Shown here: piece after piece, positions 26,826-35,840 of the stretch
Position numbering within the stretch: position 1 is the stretch's first letter
Layout: each line of letters opens with the position of its first letter
Virus record (IMG/VR): IMGVR_UViG_3300008459_007659
Location: 1-64,000 of that record
Source of the DNA: a virus
Direction: 5' to 3' (one strand)
DNA: 64,000 bases
Notes under the pieces: model-generated
Told to the model about the DNA's origin: nothing
The model's input: only the letters and a program-made list of their open reading frames with translations
Database searches by the model: none
Made by a program: the position numbers and the translations under genes

Positions 26826-27230
26826 TTATACTAAATTTTCTTGGTTATTATCAAATACTGCATTTATCACAACGCTTGTCATACTTTTATCACCATTTGG
26901 GTTATATCCAGGTTTTGGTTCATTAAATGTTTCTGCCGTAGGTCTGAATGACACTATCTTGTCAACCCTAAACATTCTCCAACTTGGTAATGGTTTTTTT
27001 CCTAAATACGCCTTATGAGACGCCCCCTCTAAATCCCAAGCTCGTAACACAGGATTTCCTGCCTTACTATACCCAAAACAAACAGGTTCTATTGTTCTTA
27101 AACCATTTCCACCTGGTTCATCACCTTGGTAATAAATCACAACTTTTTGTCGTTTCTTAATTGCATCAACGATTGACTCAATAGATGCTACCTCAAGAAT
27201 AAGACTTTTTAATGTGTTGTAAAGTTTCAT
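26826..27230 (-). CDS. Stand-alone WYL-like domain protein
   Basis: The 134-residue protein matches the WYL-domain pattern: IVDAIKKRQKVVIYYQG, then GLRTIEPVCFGYSKAGNPVLRAW (the R-x-I-E-P strand), and SWRMFRVDKIVSF (the R-x-F-R-l-D-R-I end), with a short tail. WYL domains are Sm-like ligand sensors, commonly attached to DNA-binding domains in defence and stress regulators. Here there is no HTH, so it would act alone or with a partner. It overlaps its upstream neighbour by 1 nt. The assignment is by pattern and should be tested by profile search. Confidence 0.5.
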   Translation of the reverse strand: MKLYNTLKSLILEVASIESIVDAIKKRQKVVIYYQGDEPGGNGLRTIEPVCFGYSKAGNPVLRAWDLEGASHKAYLGKKPLPSWRMFRVDKIVSFRPTAETFNEPKPGYNPNGDKSMTSVVINAVFDNNQENLV

Positions 27231-27517
27231 TAAACTGATGGAGTGGTATATGGTTTATCGTATTGATATTCATTAATTTTTATTTCATTTTTTCTTTCTA
27301 AAATATCAACTGAAGAACCACCATTAACAGTATCCAAAAATGATCCAGTACCTTTACCCAATTCATCCCCATCAGACAACGCATCTTTATTTGTTGCCGA
27401 ATATTGGTTAACAGGTTTGTAATCGTTTTTTGGGATTAACTTTTGTCTTTGTTGTTCACCTACTTGACCTAACTCATTCAGAGGTTGATCAAAATTCAAT
27501 CTTTCACTAATTGCCAT
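27230..27517 (-). CDS. Small hydrophilic protein, unknown function
   Basis: A 95-residue, Asn/Gln/Asp/Lys-rich protein with little predicted regular structure, no Cys and no hydrophobic segment. It is embedded in the late-type minus unit (1-nt overlap with one neighbour and 1-nt gap to the other). The composition would suit a virion assembly helper or internal protein, but no motif supports a function. Confidence 0.55.
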   Translation of the reverse strand: MAISERLNFDQPLNELGQVGEQQRQKLIPKNDYKPVNQYSATNKDALSDGDELGKGTGSFLDTVNGGSSVDILERKNEIKINEYQYDKPYTTPSV

Positions 27518-27518
27518 T

Positions 27519-27986
27519 TTAAATTATTTTTTTTATTAAATCATTTATCCTTTTAAGGTTTTCTGTGATTTTTATATCATCATTATAATCTTTGTGACTT
27601 TTTACGTCTCTATTCATATTTGATAACCATCCCATGTCATCAATTAATTCGTCAGTAATGTCATCAGGCATTACATCACTTACCGCTTGATTTGTATGAG
27701 TTCCGTTTCTCATTCCATCAATTGTTGTTGTTACCCAATTATTCATATAATCACCACCATTTAAAATATATGGTGCATCTTCTTTATTACCGTCAAAATA
27801 TTTAAACCAATTTTGAATTCTTTCTAACTGCTGAAATGTTACTTGTCCATTATCTCTTAAGAACATATTTCTTTTGTGTCCCTCAACAGTTGCATCAGAA
27901 TTTGGTACTTGATCAAAACATTGTTGTAAGTACTGTGTAAGTTCTTTAGGTAATACTACTACCTGTCCGTATAATTCTTTATTCAC
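27519..27986 (-). CDS. Unknown phage protein, 155 residues
   Basis: A hydrophilic helical protein with an N-terminal PKELTQYLQQCFDQV helix, a basic GHKRNMFLRDNGQV segment, then QLERIQNWFKYFDGN and an acidic SDVMPDDITDELIDDMGWL helix. I recognise no domain. It overlaps the LETM1-like gene by 8 bp, so the two are translationally coupled. Conservation of the W-F and G-D-Y positions would be worth checking in relatives. Confidence 0.55.
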   Translation of the reverse strand: MNKELYGQVVVLPKELTQYLQQCFDQVPNSDATVEGHKRNMFLRDNGQVTFQQLERIQNWFKYFDGNKEDAPYILNGGDYMNNWVTTTIDGMRNGTHTNQAVSDVMPDDITDELIDDMGWLSNMNRDVKSHKDYNDDIKITENLKRINDLIKKII

Positions 27987-28965
27987 CTGTTTTGAGTATT
28001 TTGATTAAATTGTTTATACTTATCCCTTCTTTTTCCGCAATCTTTTTAATTGATTGTAAATTCCTTGTTAATATTTTATTAACTGGTGTATCGTCAATTT
28101 CGGAATCTTTCTTAACAACATCTCCTGATTTATTTTTTTTATTAAGAATAATTTCGTCAATCATCCTCACCATTTTTTCTTTTTCAATTTCTGATAATCT
28201 TTTTTTAGTAAAACAATTTTTACATTCACCTTGTTTTTTTTCTCGTTTTAATTGTTTGTCTAAACTCTTATCAAATCCAAATACCTTACATCTTTCATCT
28301 CTCTCAAATAAATCTTCAATACCCAACTTTTCCATAGTTTCCATACATTCTTTATATGTCTTATCATTTTTGGTTTCTTCATCACCAAACGCGCCAGACA
28401 TATCTATTTCATCAAGTATATTTTCGTCATCATTTTCAATTGATTCACCATAATAAACTCTATAACCACGAACAACAGGATTGTTTGTTTGTCTTGTTGT
28501 TATCACAGTTTGATCCATTGTTTTTCTTGGATGCATTCCTTGATCTAACATTGGTATATTTGAACCTGCAAAAGTACCGTCAGAAGCAACAAACTCAGTC
28601 ATTTCACCATCAGTTTCTTCATCTTTGTTTTCTTTGTATTTTTCAGGAATTTTAGTGTTTAATTTCATTCCTAATTTTTGTCCAAGTTTAATAATGAATG
28701 GAGTTGCAATTGTACTTCCTGGTATAATTTGTAATGCAATTAACGGTATTAATTTTAATAAATCGGCAGATTGATCTTTAATGAATTCCTTTTCATCTTT
28801 AGGTAATTCAAAATCTTTATTTTTTAAATATTCTTTTGCTGAAGACATAAGAATTTTAACAAGGACTCTTGTTTGTTTTGCCTCATTAGATGCAACTTCT
28901 TTGTATTTCTTCAAATCAGAATATACTTTGTCTACAGTTTTATTTTTTGCCTCTTTAAAAGTCAT
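27979..28965 (-). CDS. LETM1-like segment protein, unknown role
   Basis: Residues about 65-115 (FIKDQSADLLKLIPLIALQI, then IPGSTIATPFIIKLGQKLG) resemble the conserved hydrophobic helix of LETM1-type proteins, whose eukaryotic member is a mitochondrial inner-membrane ion transport protein and which also occurs in Bacteroidota. The rest is hydrophilic, with a Lys/Glu-rich region and two Cys pairs near the end (GECKNCFTK). One hydrophobic helix of about 25 residues could span a membrane. The gene is first in its unit, with a late-type motif at 28979-28988, back to back with the one at 28998-29007. The LETM1 link rests on one segment only. Confidence 0.5.
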   Translation of the reverse strand: MTFKEAKNKTVDKVYSDLKKYKEVASNEAKQTRVLVKILMSSAKEYLKNKDFELPKDEKEFIKDQSADLLKLIPLIALQIIPGSTIATPFIIKLGQKLGMKLNTKIPEKYKENKDEETDGEMTEFVASDGTFAGSNIPMLDQGMHPRKTMDQTVITTRQTNNPVVRGYRVYYGESIENDDENILDEIDMSGAFGDEETKNDKTYKECMETMEKLGIEDLFERDERCKVFGFDKSLDKQLKREKKQGECKNCFTKKRLSEIEKEKMVRMIDEIILNKKNKSGDVVKKDSEIDDTPVNKILTRNLQSIKKIAEKEGISINNLIKILKTGE

Positions 28966-28978
28966 AGGTATTTTTTAC

Positions 28979-28988
28979 AATAAATACT
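28979..28988 (-). promoter_or_regulatory. Candidate late promoter, minus side of a divergent pair
   Basis: The minus strand reads AGTATTTATTGTAAAAAA, ending 13 nt before the ATG at 28965. A plus-strand copy of the motif starts 10 nt to the right. Confidence 0.6.
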
Positions 28989-28997
28989 TTGATTTGT

Positions 28998-29007
28998 GGT
29001 ATTTATT
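28998..29007 (+). promoter_or_regulatory. Candidate late promoter, plus side of a divergent pair
   Basis: GGTATTTATT then TAGAAAAAAG ends 10 nt before the ATG at 29018. Its position also supports that ATG over the upstream frame opening. Confidence 0.6.
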
Positions 29008-29017
29008 TAGAAAAAAG

Positions 29018-31237
29018 ATGGCACAACAAAATATTAATCAATATGTATATTCTAAATTACGACTTAACATCGTAAATGAGTGTCAAGATATGTCTTTGGC
29101 GTCTGATGAGGTAAATTACAACCAAGAAGTTGTATTTTCACCATTTCTTATTGCCCAAACATATGGAAATAAGTTACCAATAAACATAGATATATCGGAT
29201 ACGGATACCGTTCAAAATTTGAATTTATTCTATAAAGATTATAATTTCAATAATATTTTTGTTTCTCAAAATTATTATAACCCTGAAAATAAAGATTTGT
29301 TATGTTTTTCATCATCAACAGCTTGTGATATAGGATTAACGGGAATTGATAATGGGTTGGTAACATCAATGAATGGTGAAGAAATAAATTTCACAAATGG
29401 TTTATACGATAACTCATTAAAATTTGAAAGATTATATTTTGATAGAAGATTTAAGATGTTTCAAACTACTGGATATACTACTGATAATGTTAGATTTTCA
29501 GGTATAACCGACAGAACATTGTATGAAGTTGTTAGTAAGAATGGTCCAACAGGAAAATATCACGAACTATATGGGGGGTTCTATCAAGGATTTTATAGAT
29601 TGTTTGGTTATGATTATAATATTTTTCCTGAAAGGATGAATAAAGGATGGTCGGTTGAGATGTTGTTAAAACCGAGATTGATAGATGAATATTTTCCAAG
29701 TACAGGAGAAACTACTCTTAATGAAATTTATCCTGAAAATGCTGAAATATTCTTTTATTTTGGTACAAGAGCTGAAAATAAATTTTATCACCACGCAGAT
29801 GGTTCCCCAAATTGTTTTCCTGAATATAACAGAGTTACAAATGGGTTAGAAGAATGTGTGCAGACTTGTGCTTGTTGTAATCAACAAATCACAAATAGTA
29901 GATGTATATATGTTTACCCACCAAGATCAGAAAATAATCAACACGATCCTCATTTAAATTATGGATGTGATTTATGTAATGGAAATAAAGATAAAAAATT
30001 AACTTGTGGTTGTGACTGTGGTAAACAAGCTTGTGATTTGTGTGGGTGGGAATGTTTTACTCATCAGTGTGAAAACATAATTACGCCAACACCAACGCCA
30101 ACACCTGATCCAACACCGACTCCTGATTGTAATAACCCCATACCTGTCTGTACTCCAACTTGTACAACTTGCGATACTTGTGACGAATGTGAGAATTGCC
30201 CATCAACAGGATTTACTTCAGTTGAGAACACTTGCGAATCTAATCCTTTATTTGACTCAATGTCGAATGCGATAGCAATTAAATTATGTGGTAGTAAAAA
30301 CAATCCTCAAATTGGTGTTAAAATATTTAGATGGACTGGTAATTGTGAAACCACAGGAACTTGTGTTACAGGACAAACTTATGTTACGGGTTATACAATA
30401 GATGAATATTGTTCTCCTGATGGAATATATGATTATTGTGAAATAGTTAATCCTTTATATTTGTTAGAGGAACATTGGTTCCAAGTAGATGTTGTATGGG
30501 AAAGATATACTTGGTTAGATATATGTGATTTATGGTGGAGAGGTGGTCTTGGGGACATTACCAAATTTGAATACTTAGATTCGTTGGCTAACGATACTAC
30601 AAAATTAATTAAACCCCCAATTACTCGTGGAACAGAAATTGCGGAGAAAATAGAACTTGTTAATTTGGATCAATCTTGGTTAGATGACACCCAATTAAGA
30701 ATGGGGAGATTAAAAATTTATGTTAATGGAAAAATATTCTTCAAAATAGAAAATATTGAGGAGATAATACCAAGAGCATTAAGTACGGATAAAGAAAGAC
30801 AGTTAGGAGTTCCATTTAATATTTCTTGGGGTGGTGGAACACAAGGATTAAGGGAAAATTTAACATTCTCGGCTTGTACTGCACTTGACGGAAAATATAT
30901 ACAAGACCCCGAATGTTTCTCAACAGAGTTATTAAACACAACATCTTTAGCAGGATTACAAACAAATATATTATTGGAACAAAATTTTGCGGGGACTTTT
31001 GAGGGTGGTATATCACAATTTAGAATGTATGTAGAACCTTTATCGGCACCTGAAGTAAAACATAACTTCTTATTACTTAAAGATACTTTTGATATGTTAA
31101 ACCCTGATTGTCCTGATTGTAGTACAATTGTTTGTTTACCAAATGATTTCACATATGTTTTAGTTGAGTTGGATTTCTTAGTAACTCAAGATTTTTTCTA
31201 CATTAGAACACAGAATAATGATTATTTCATAGTCTGA
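29018..31237 (+). CDS. Cys-rich virion protein with Thr/Pro hinge and lectin-like end
   Basis: I take the ATG at 29018 (739 residues), because the frame opens far upstream at 28781 but that part would lie antisense to the LETM1-like gene, and a late promoter motif sits 10 nt before 29018. The N-terminal two fifths are Asn/Tyr-rich beta sequence (FSPFLIAQTYGNKLPINI). A central block of about 130 residues is very rich in Cys (QTCACCNQ, CGCDCGKQACDLCGW) and leads to a short TPTPTP hinge and CTTCDTCDECENCP. The C-terminal part, with FKIENIEEIIPRAL, GGTQGLRENL and GGISQFRMYVEPLSAPEVKHNF, resembles a concanavalin-like (LamG) domain. Probably a fiber or adhesin; the Cys could form disulfides or bind metal. 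Confidence 0.7.
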   Translation: MAQQNINQYVYSKLRLNIVNECQDMSLASDEVNYNQEVVFSPFLIAQTYGNKLPINIDISDTDTVQNLNLFYKDYNFNNIFVSQNYYNPENKDLLCFSSSTACDIGLTGIDNGLVTSMNGEEINFTNGLYDNSLKFERLYFDRRFKMFQTTGYTTDNVRFSGITDRTLYEVVSKNGPTGKYHELYGGFYQGFYRLFGYDYNIFPERMNKGWSVEMLLKPRLIDEYFPSTGETTLNEIYPENAEIFFYFGTRAENKFYHHADGSPNCFPEYNRVTNGLEECVQTCACCNQQITNSRCIYVYPPRSENNQHDPHLNYGCDLCNGNKDKKLTCGCDCGKQACDLCGWECFTHQCENIITPTPTPTPDPTPTPDCNNPIPVCTPTCTTCDTCDECENCPSTGFTSVENTCESNPLFDSMSNAIAIKLCGSKNNPQIGVKIFRWTGNCETTGTCVTGQTYVTGYTIDEYCSPDGIYDYCEIVNPLYLLEEHWFQVDVVWERYTWLDICDLWWRGGLGDITKFEYLDSLANDTTKLIKPPITRGTEIAEKIELVNLDQSWLDDTQLRMGRLKIYVNGKIFFKIENIEEIIPRALSTDKERQLGVPFNISWGGGTQGLRENLTFSACTALDGKYIQDPECFSTELLNTTSLAGLQTNILLEQNFAGTFEGGISQFRMYVEPLSAPEVKHNFLLLKDTFDMLNPDCPDCSTIVCLPNDFTYVLVELDFLVTQDFFYIRTQNNDYFIV
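30082..30126 (+). repeat. Thr/Pro codon repeat in the Cys-rich virion gene
   Basis: A run of ACACCA/ACGCCA-type hexamers encodes alternating Thr and Pro, interrupted by Asp-Pro. The same low-complexity sequence occurs in the two genes at 48786-51271. Confidence 0.75.
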
Positions 31238-31247
31238 AATATTTATA
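31238..31247 (+). promoter_or_regulatory. Candidate late promoter of fiber 1
   Basis: AATATTTATAGTAAAAAAAC ends at the ATG at 31258, the motif core finishing 10 nt before it. It starts at the stop codon of the preceding gene. Confidence 0.6.
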
Positions 31248-31257
31248 GTAAAAAAAC

Positions 31258-34200
31258 ATGGCAAACATTAGAATTACCGATTTAGATTTAGTCCCATTTT
31301 CATCAATAACTGTTGATGACGTTTTTCCATTGGTAGATGTTAGTGGTAATACCACATATAAAATTAATTTAAATCAATTAAGTAATTATTTATCAGGATT
31401 TAATAACCGTTGGTACATTGAATCAGGTGAAACAATAACCGTAAGAACAAATACTCAAAGTTTTATATATAACGATTTAATTGTTTATGGTAATTTAGTT
31501 TTGGAAAATAACTCAAAACTATTTGTTGTTAATGGGAACATTGAACTTATAAGTGGGGGAACAATTTCAAATGATGGGGGAGATATAATTTTAATTGATT
31601 TACCTGAATTTGATACCAAAGTTACTGATTTTACATATAATGACAATGAATTTACTATATCAAATAATATTGGTAGTTCATATTCAGTTTCACTTAATGA
31701 AGTTACAGGTTTAACTGTAAACGGTAATTTTAGTGCAACAACAATAAGTGCGTCTACTATTGATTTGTGTGGTACAAATGGAATATTATTTACCGATACC
31801 ATATCAGGATGTTCCCCAATTAATATTTTAAGTTTTGCAATTTTTCACGAAGGGTTAAGTGCCAATACAATTTCTGCAATAACATATCAAAATTTACCTG
31901 ACAATGTTACTGGATTTTATTTACCATTAAGTGGAGGGACAGTTACTGGATCAACAACATTTACTAATGGATTATTGTCAAGTACAATCTCTGCAACAAC
32001 AATAAGTGGAGGTACTTTTTATGGTGATGGTAGTAACTTACTTGGTAGTATAACTGGTGGAACTAATTTAGGTGACGGATTACCAATTTTTAGTAACACT
32101 CAAAATAAAAATTTAGAATTTAACTCAATTACTGGAGACACCCTTGATAAAATTTCAACTACTCTTAATTCAAACAAAATTGAAATTGGGATAAATGAAC
32201 CTAATTTAGATATTTGGCCTTTAGTGGTAAAAGGAAGTAAGTTGTTAAATGGTGGTGTTTCATATATAAGCGGTTATACTTTTGAGGTAAGTCCTTTAGA
32301 ATATATAATTGGAGAAACTATATATTCAATAACATCGTCATCAACTGTTGTATTGAATTCGGGAGATAGTACATATGATAGGATTGATGTTATTATATCC
32401 GACGTTTTTGGGAATACATCTGTAATTCAAGGAACACCATCCTTAAATCCCGAAAAACCAAATATAGATGAATTAACCCAACTTGAAATTACATTTATAT
32501 TGGTACCAGCAAATAGTATTGAACCTGATATAACCACACTAATATTATATAATAATAATTTGGGGACACCAACGGAATGGACATTTGGTTCGGTTGGTTC
32601 ACAACCAACAAGAATAATTTCATCAGCAACTGAAGAAACTTACAGTGGATCAACATCTATTAGAGTTAGTGGTGTTACAGGTGCATTTACAACATCTTTT
32701 AGATTAACTGGATTAACTACTGTTGACACAACAAATTATTCTTCATTACAATTTGCAATAAGAAATTTATCCGCAAACACAACAACAACACAAATAAGAT
32801 TCAGATTTTTAACATCCACAGGTACTCAAAATGGTAGTGCTGTTTTTATGAATGCCGCGGGTTCTTCAAACTTTGTCCAATATAATAATACTAACACATC
32901 ATCATGGCAAGTAATATCAATACCTTTATGGAGATTTTATCTAACTAATAATTTTGCACAAATTTTAGAAGTATCATTCAATAGTCCTAATGCAAGATAT
33001 TATTTTGATTTAATCGAATTGTTAGAGGGTTATTCATCTTCCCCTCCTGTTAATTCTTGGACGGCAATAAAAGGTGATGGGACAACCACTATTACCGCAC
33101 CAAACCCAAATGCTACTTTAACAATTTCAGGTGGAACAAATATTAGTTCATCAATATCTGGTTCATCTACTGTTGTTCTAAACTTGGATAATAATATTTC
33201 ACTTAATAGTGTTAGTGCAACAACTATAAGTGGGGGAACATTTTATGGTGATGGTAGTAATCTTACAGGAATTGGTGGTGGAGATAACTTTTTACCATTA
33301 AGTGGTGGTACGGTAACAGGTGATACTATTTTTACACAAAATATTACTGCGAATACCGTTAATAGTTTAAGGTTAGGTATTGGTGGTGGAAACATAAATT
33401 CTAATATTTCGTTGGGAACAAATTCACTCCAATCTAATACTACAGGATTTGAAAACATTTCTTTTGGTAATCAATCACTCCAAAACAATACAACAGGTGT
33501 TAGAAATATTGCAATTGGTTCAAATACTTTACAAGCTAACATAACAGGAAATTACAACGTATCATTGGGTAGATATTCACTCCGATGCAATACAACAGGT
33601 AGTAACAACGTATCATTGGGTAGATATTCACTCCGATGGAATACAACGGGTAGTAACAACGTATCATTGGGTGCGTGTTCACTCCTTTGTAACAGTACAG
33701 GTACTGCAAATATTGCGTTGGGTCAAAGTTCACTCCAACGTAACACAACAGGTTACCGAAACGTATCATTAGGTAGTTATTCACTCTATTCTAACACAAC
33801 AGGAACTAACAATGTATCGTTGGGTGCAAATTCACTCATATCCAATATCTCAGGATGTTTAAACGTGAGTATAGGTACAAATTCACTCCTATCTAACACA
33901 ACAGGAGGTAGTAACATATCGATGGGTTTTCAATCACTCCGTAACAACACAACAGGAACTAACAACATATCGTTAGGTGGGTGTTCACTTTATTGTAACA
34001 GTATAGGATGTAACAACGTATCATTGGGTAGATATTCACTCCAACGTAACACAACAGGAAATAATAACGTTGCGTTGGGTTACTCCTCACTCCGATGTAA
34101 CACAACAGGATTATACAACGTATCGTTGGGTCAAAATTCACTCCGATTAAACACAACAGGATGTAACAACGTATCGTTGGGATCAAGCTCACTCCAAAAT

Positions 34201-35799
34201 AATACAACAGGTAATCACAACATATCATTGGGTTCAGGTTCACTCCTATCCAATATTTCAGGATGTTACAACGTATCGTTAGGTCAAAGTTCACTACTAA
34301 ACAACACCACAGGATGTAACAACGTATCGTTGGGTAATTGCTCACTCCGAGGTAACACAACAGGATGTAACAACGTATCGTTAGGTTTGTGTTCACTCCG
34401 AGCAAACACTACAGGTAATGGAAATATTGCGTTAGGACAAGTTTCATTATTTAGTAATACAACTGGTTATCGTAATATTGGTTTAGGTGTAAGTTTAGTT
34501 GCAAATACCACAGGGTCTAATAATATAGCCCTTGGGGATAATGCATTAGCCTTTAACACAACAGGAAATGGTAATATTGCATTGGGATCAAGATCTTTAA
34601 GAAGTAATACAACAGGGTTTTACAACGTCTCTATTGGTTGCGGTGCAATGTATTGTAGTACAACTAGTAATTTTAATACCGCAATAGGTTTTAGATCGTT
34701 ATTTTGTAACACAACAGGTACTCGTAATGTTGGGATTGGTCAACAAACACTTTACGATAATACTACAGGTAATGATAATGTTGCGTTAGGGTATAGAATT
34801 TTAAGACGTAACACAACAGGATGTAACAACGTATCGTTAGGTTCTCTTTCACTATATGGTAATACAGTAGGAAATTACAACGTAGCGTTAGGACAATCTG
34901 CTTTACGTTGTAATACTTCAGGTACAACTAATGTTGGAATTGGGAGGTGTTCTTTGTGTTTAAATACAACAGGTTCTTACAACGTAGCGTTGGGTCAAAA
35001 TTCACTCCGATCAAACACAACAGGATGTCTTAATGTTGCGTTGGGATCATGTTCACTCCAAAACAACACAACAGGATGTTTTAATGTTGCTTTAGGTTTA
35101 AGTTCACTCCGATTAAACACAACAGGATGTAACAACGTATCGTTGGGACAACTTTCGCTCTTTTCTAACACAACAGGAGCATACAACGTATCGTTGGGTA
35201 CAGGTTCACTAAACACTAACACAACAGGATGTAACAACGTATCGTTGGGTAATCGTTCATTAAACTTTAACACAACAGGTTCTGACAACGTATCGTTGGG
35301 TAATCGTTCACTCCAATGTAATATTAATGGTGGATCAAATGTATCAATAGGAAGGTATTCATTACAATGTAACACTTCGGGAACTTTAAATGTTTCTATA
35401 GGAGAAAGGTCAATGAGAAATAATACAACATCTAATTTTAACATTGCAATGGGTTATAACTCACTTTTTAGTAATTTATCAGGTAATACTAATATAAGTT
35501 TGGGTGTACAATCTTTATTTAGTAATAATGTTGGGGCGTGTAATATTGCAATAGGATTTAAAAGTGCTTGTATTAATACTTCAGGAAATACAAACGTTGT
35601 TATAGGATGTGAAGCACAAACGGGTGATTTTTCTAATTCGGTAATATTAGGTAATAGTGCCACTGCGGGTAATAATAATGAATTTGTGGTAGGTAGTTCA
35701 GGAACTCCTTTAGGAACAATAACAACCGAATCGTGCACATCAAGTAAAACATGGCAGATAAGAGTCAATGGTAACTTATATAAATTACTATTGGCTTAA
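31258..35799 (+). CDS. Giant tail fiber 1 with 43 x 17-residue repeats
   Basis: The 1513-residue protein starts with a fiber-type head (ITDLDLVPFSSITVDDVFPL) and contains two copies of SATTISGGTFYGDGSNL, a motif common in phage fibers. A mid-section of about 250 residues (including WTFGSVGSQPTRIISS) looks like a beta-sandwich carbohydrate-binding domain. From residue 716 there are 43 complete units of the type NVSLGRYSLRCNTTGSN plus a partial one. These resemble the left-handed beta-roll head repeats of trimeric autotransporter adhesins, so a long trimeric fiber is expected. The last 40 residues (VNGNLYKLLLA) form a distinct tip. It shares its late promoter motif with no other gene upstream; sulfotransferase 1 follows after 41 nt. 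Host receptor binding is inferred. Confidence 0.8.
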   Translation: MANIRITDLDLVPFSSITVDDVFPLVDVSGNTTYKINLNQLSNYLSGFNNRWYIESGETITVRTNTQSFIYNDLIVYGNLVLENNSKLFVVNGNIELISGGTISNDGGDIILIDLPEFDTKVTDFTYNDNEFTISNNIGSSYSVSLNEVTGLTVNGNFSATTISASTIDLCGTNGILFTDTISGCSPINILSFAIFHEGLSANTISAITYQNLPDNVTGFYLPLSGGTVTGSTTFTNGLLSSTISATTISGGTFYGDGSNLLGSITGGTNLGDGLPIFSNTQNKNLEFNSITGDTLDKISTTLNSNKIEIGINEPNLDIWPLVVKGSKLLNGGVSYISGYTFEVSPLEYIIGETIYSITSSSTVVLNSGDSTYDRIDVIISDVFGNTSVIQGTPSLNPEKPNIDELTQLEITFILVPANSIEPDITTLILYNNNLGTPTEWTFGSVGSQPTRIISSATEETYSGSTSIRVSGVTGAFTTSFRLTGLTTVDTTNYSSLQFAIRNLSANTTTTQIRFRFLTSTGTQNGSAVFMNAAGSSNFVQYNNTNTSSWQVISIPLWRFYLTNNFAQILEVSFNSPNARYYFDLIELLEGYSSSPPVNSWTAIKGDGTTTITAPNPNATLTISGGTNISSSISGSSTVVLNLDNNISLNSVSATTISGGTFYGDGSNLTGIGGGDNFLPLSGGTVTGDTIFTQNITANTVNSLRLGIGGGNINSNISLGTNSLQSNTTGFENISFGNQSLQNNTTGVRNIAIGSNTLQANITGNYNVSLGRYSLRCNTTGSNNVSLGRYSLRWNTTGSNNVSLGACSLLCNSTGTANIALGQSSLQRNTTGYRNVSLGSYSLYSNTTGTNNVSLGANSLISNISGCLNVSIGTNSLLSNTTGGSNISMGFQSLRNNTTGTNNISLGGCSLYCNSIGCNNVSLGRYSLQRNTTGNNNVALGYSSLRCNTTGLYNVSLGQNSLRLNTTGCNNVSLGSSSLQNNTTGNHNISLGSGSLLSNISGCYNVSLGQSSLLNNTTGCNNVSLGNCSLRGNTTGCNNVSLGLCSLRANTTGNGNIALGQVSLFSNTTGYRNIGLGVSLVANTTGSNNIALGDNALAFNTTGNGNIALGSRSLRSNTTGFYNVSIGCGAMYCSTTSNFNTAIGFRSLFCNTTGTRNVGIGQQTLYDNTTGNDNVALGYRILRRNTTGCNNVSLGSLSLYGNTVGNYNVALGQSALRCNTSGTTNVGIGRCSLCLNTTGSYNVALGQNSLRSNTTGCLNVALGSCSLQNNTTGCFNVALGLSSLRLNTTGCNNVSLGQLSLFSNTTGAYNVSLGTGSLNTNTTGCNNVSLGNRSLNFNTTGSDNVSLGNRSLQCNINGGSNVSIGRYSLQCNTSGTLNVSIGERSMRNNTTSNFNIAMGYNSLFSNLSGNTNISLGVQSLFSNNVGACNIAIGFKSACINTSGNTNVVIGCEAQTGDFSNSVILGNSATAGNNNEFVVGSSGTPLGTITTESCTSSKTWQIRVNGNLYKLLLA
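33403..35628 (+). repeat. 51-bp repeat array encoding 17-residue units
   Basis: Forty-three units of 51 bp (one of 48 bp, near 34480, lacks one codon) plus a partial unit. Conserved positions encode N-[VI]-[SA]-[LI]-G-x-x-[SA]-L-x-x-N-T-T-G-x-x. Many units share nearly identical DNA (AACAACGTATCGTTGGGT), while those between about 34430 and 34830 are more diverged, so copies seem to have been homogenised in blocks. Confidence 0.9.
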
Positions 35800-35840
35800 A
35801 ATATTTTATGTTTATGTTTTAGTTAAATTAATAATATAAC

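Noticed and set aside
28781-29017. N-terminal extension of the Cys-rich virion gene
   Set aside because: The extension would be antisense to the LETM1-like gene, contains unlikely composition, and a late promoter motif with an ATG lies at 28998-29020.
33536-35444. Antisense open frames in the fiber repeat region
   Set aside because: They are by-products of the repeated coding sequence: they mirror the 17-codon period and show no start context or family resemblance.
33403-35628. Regular 51-bp periodicity resembling a CRISPR array
   Set aside because: The whole tract is in one open frame, every 51-bp unit is coding and the variable positions follow codons; there are no unrelated spacers and no cas genes.
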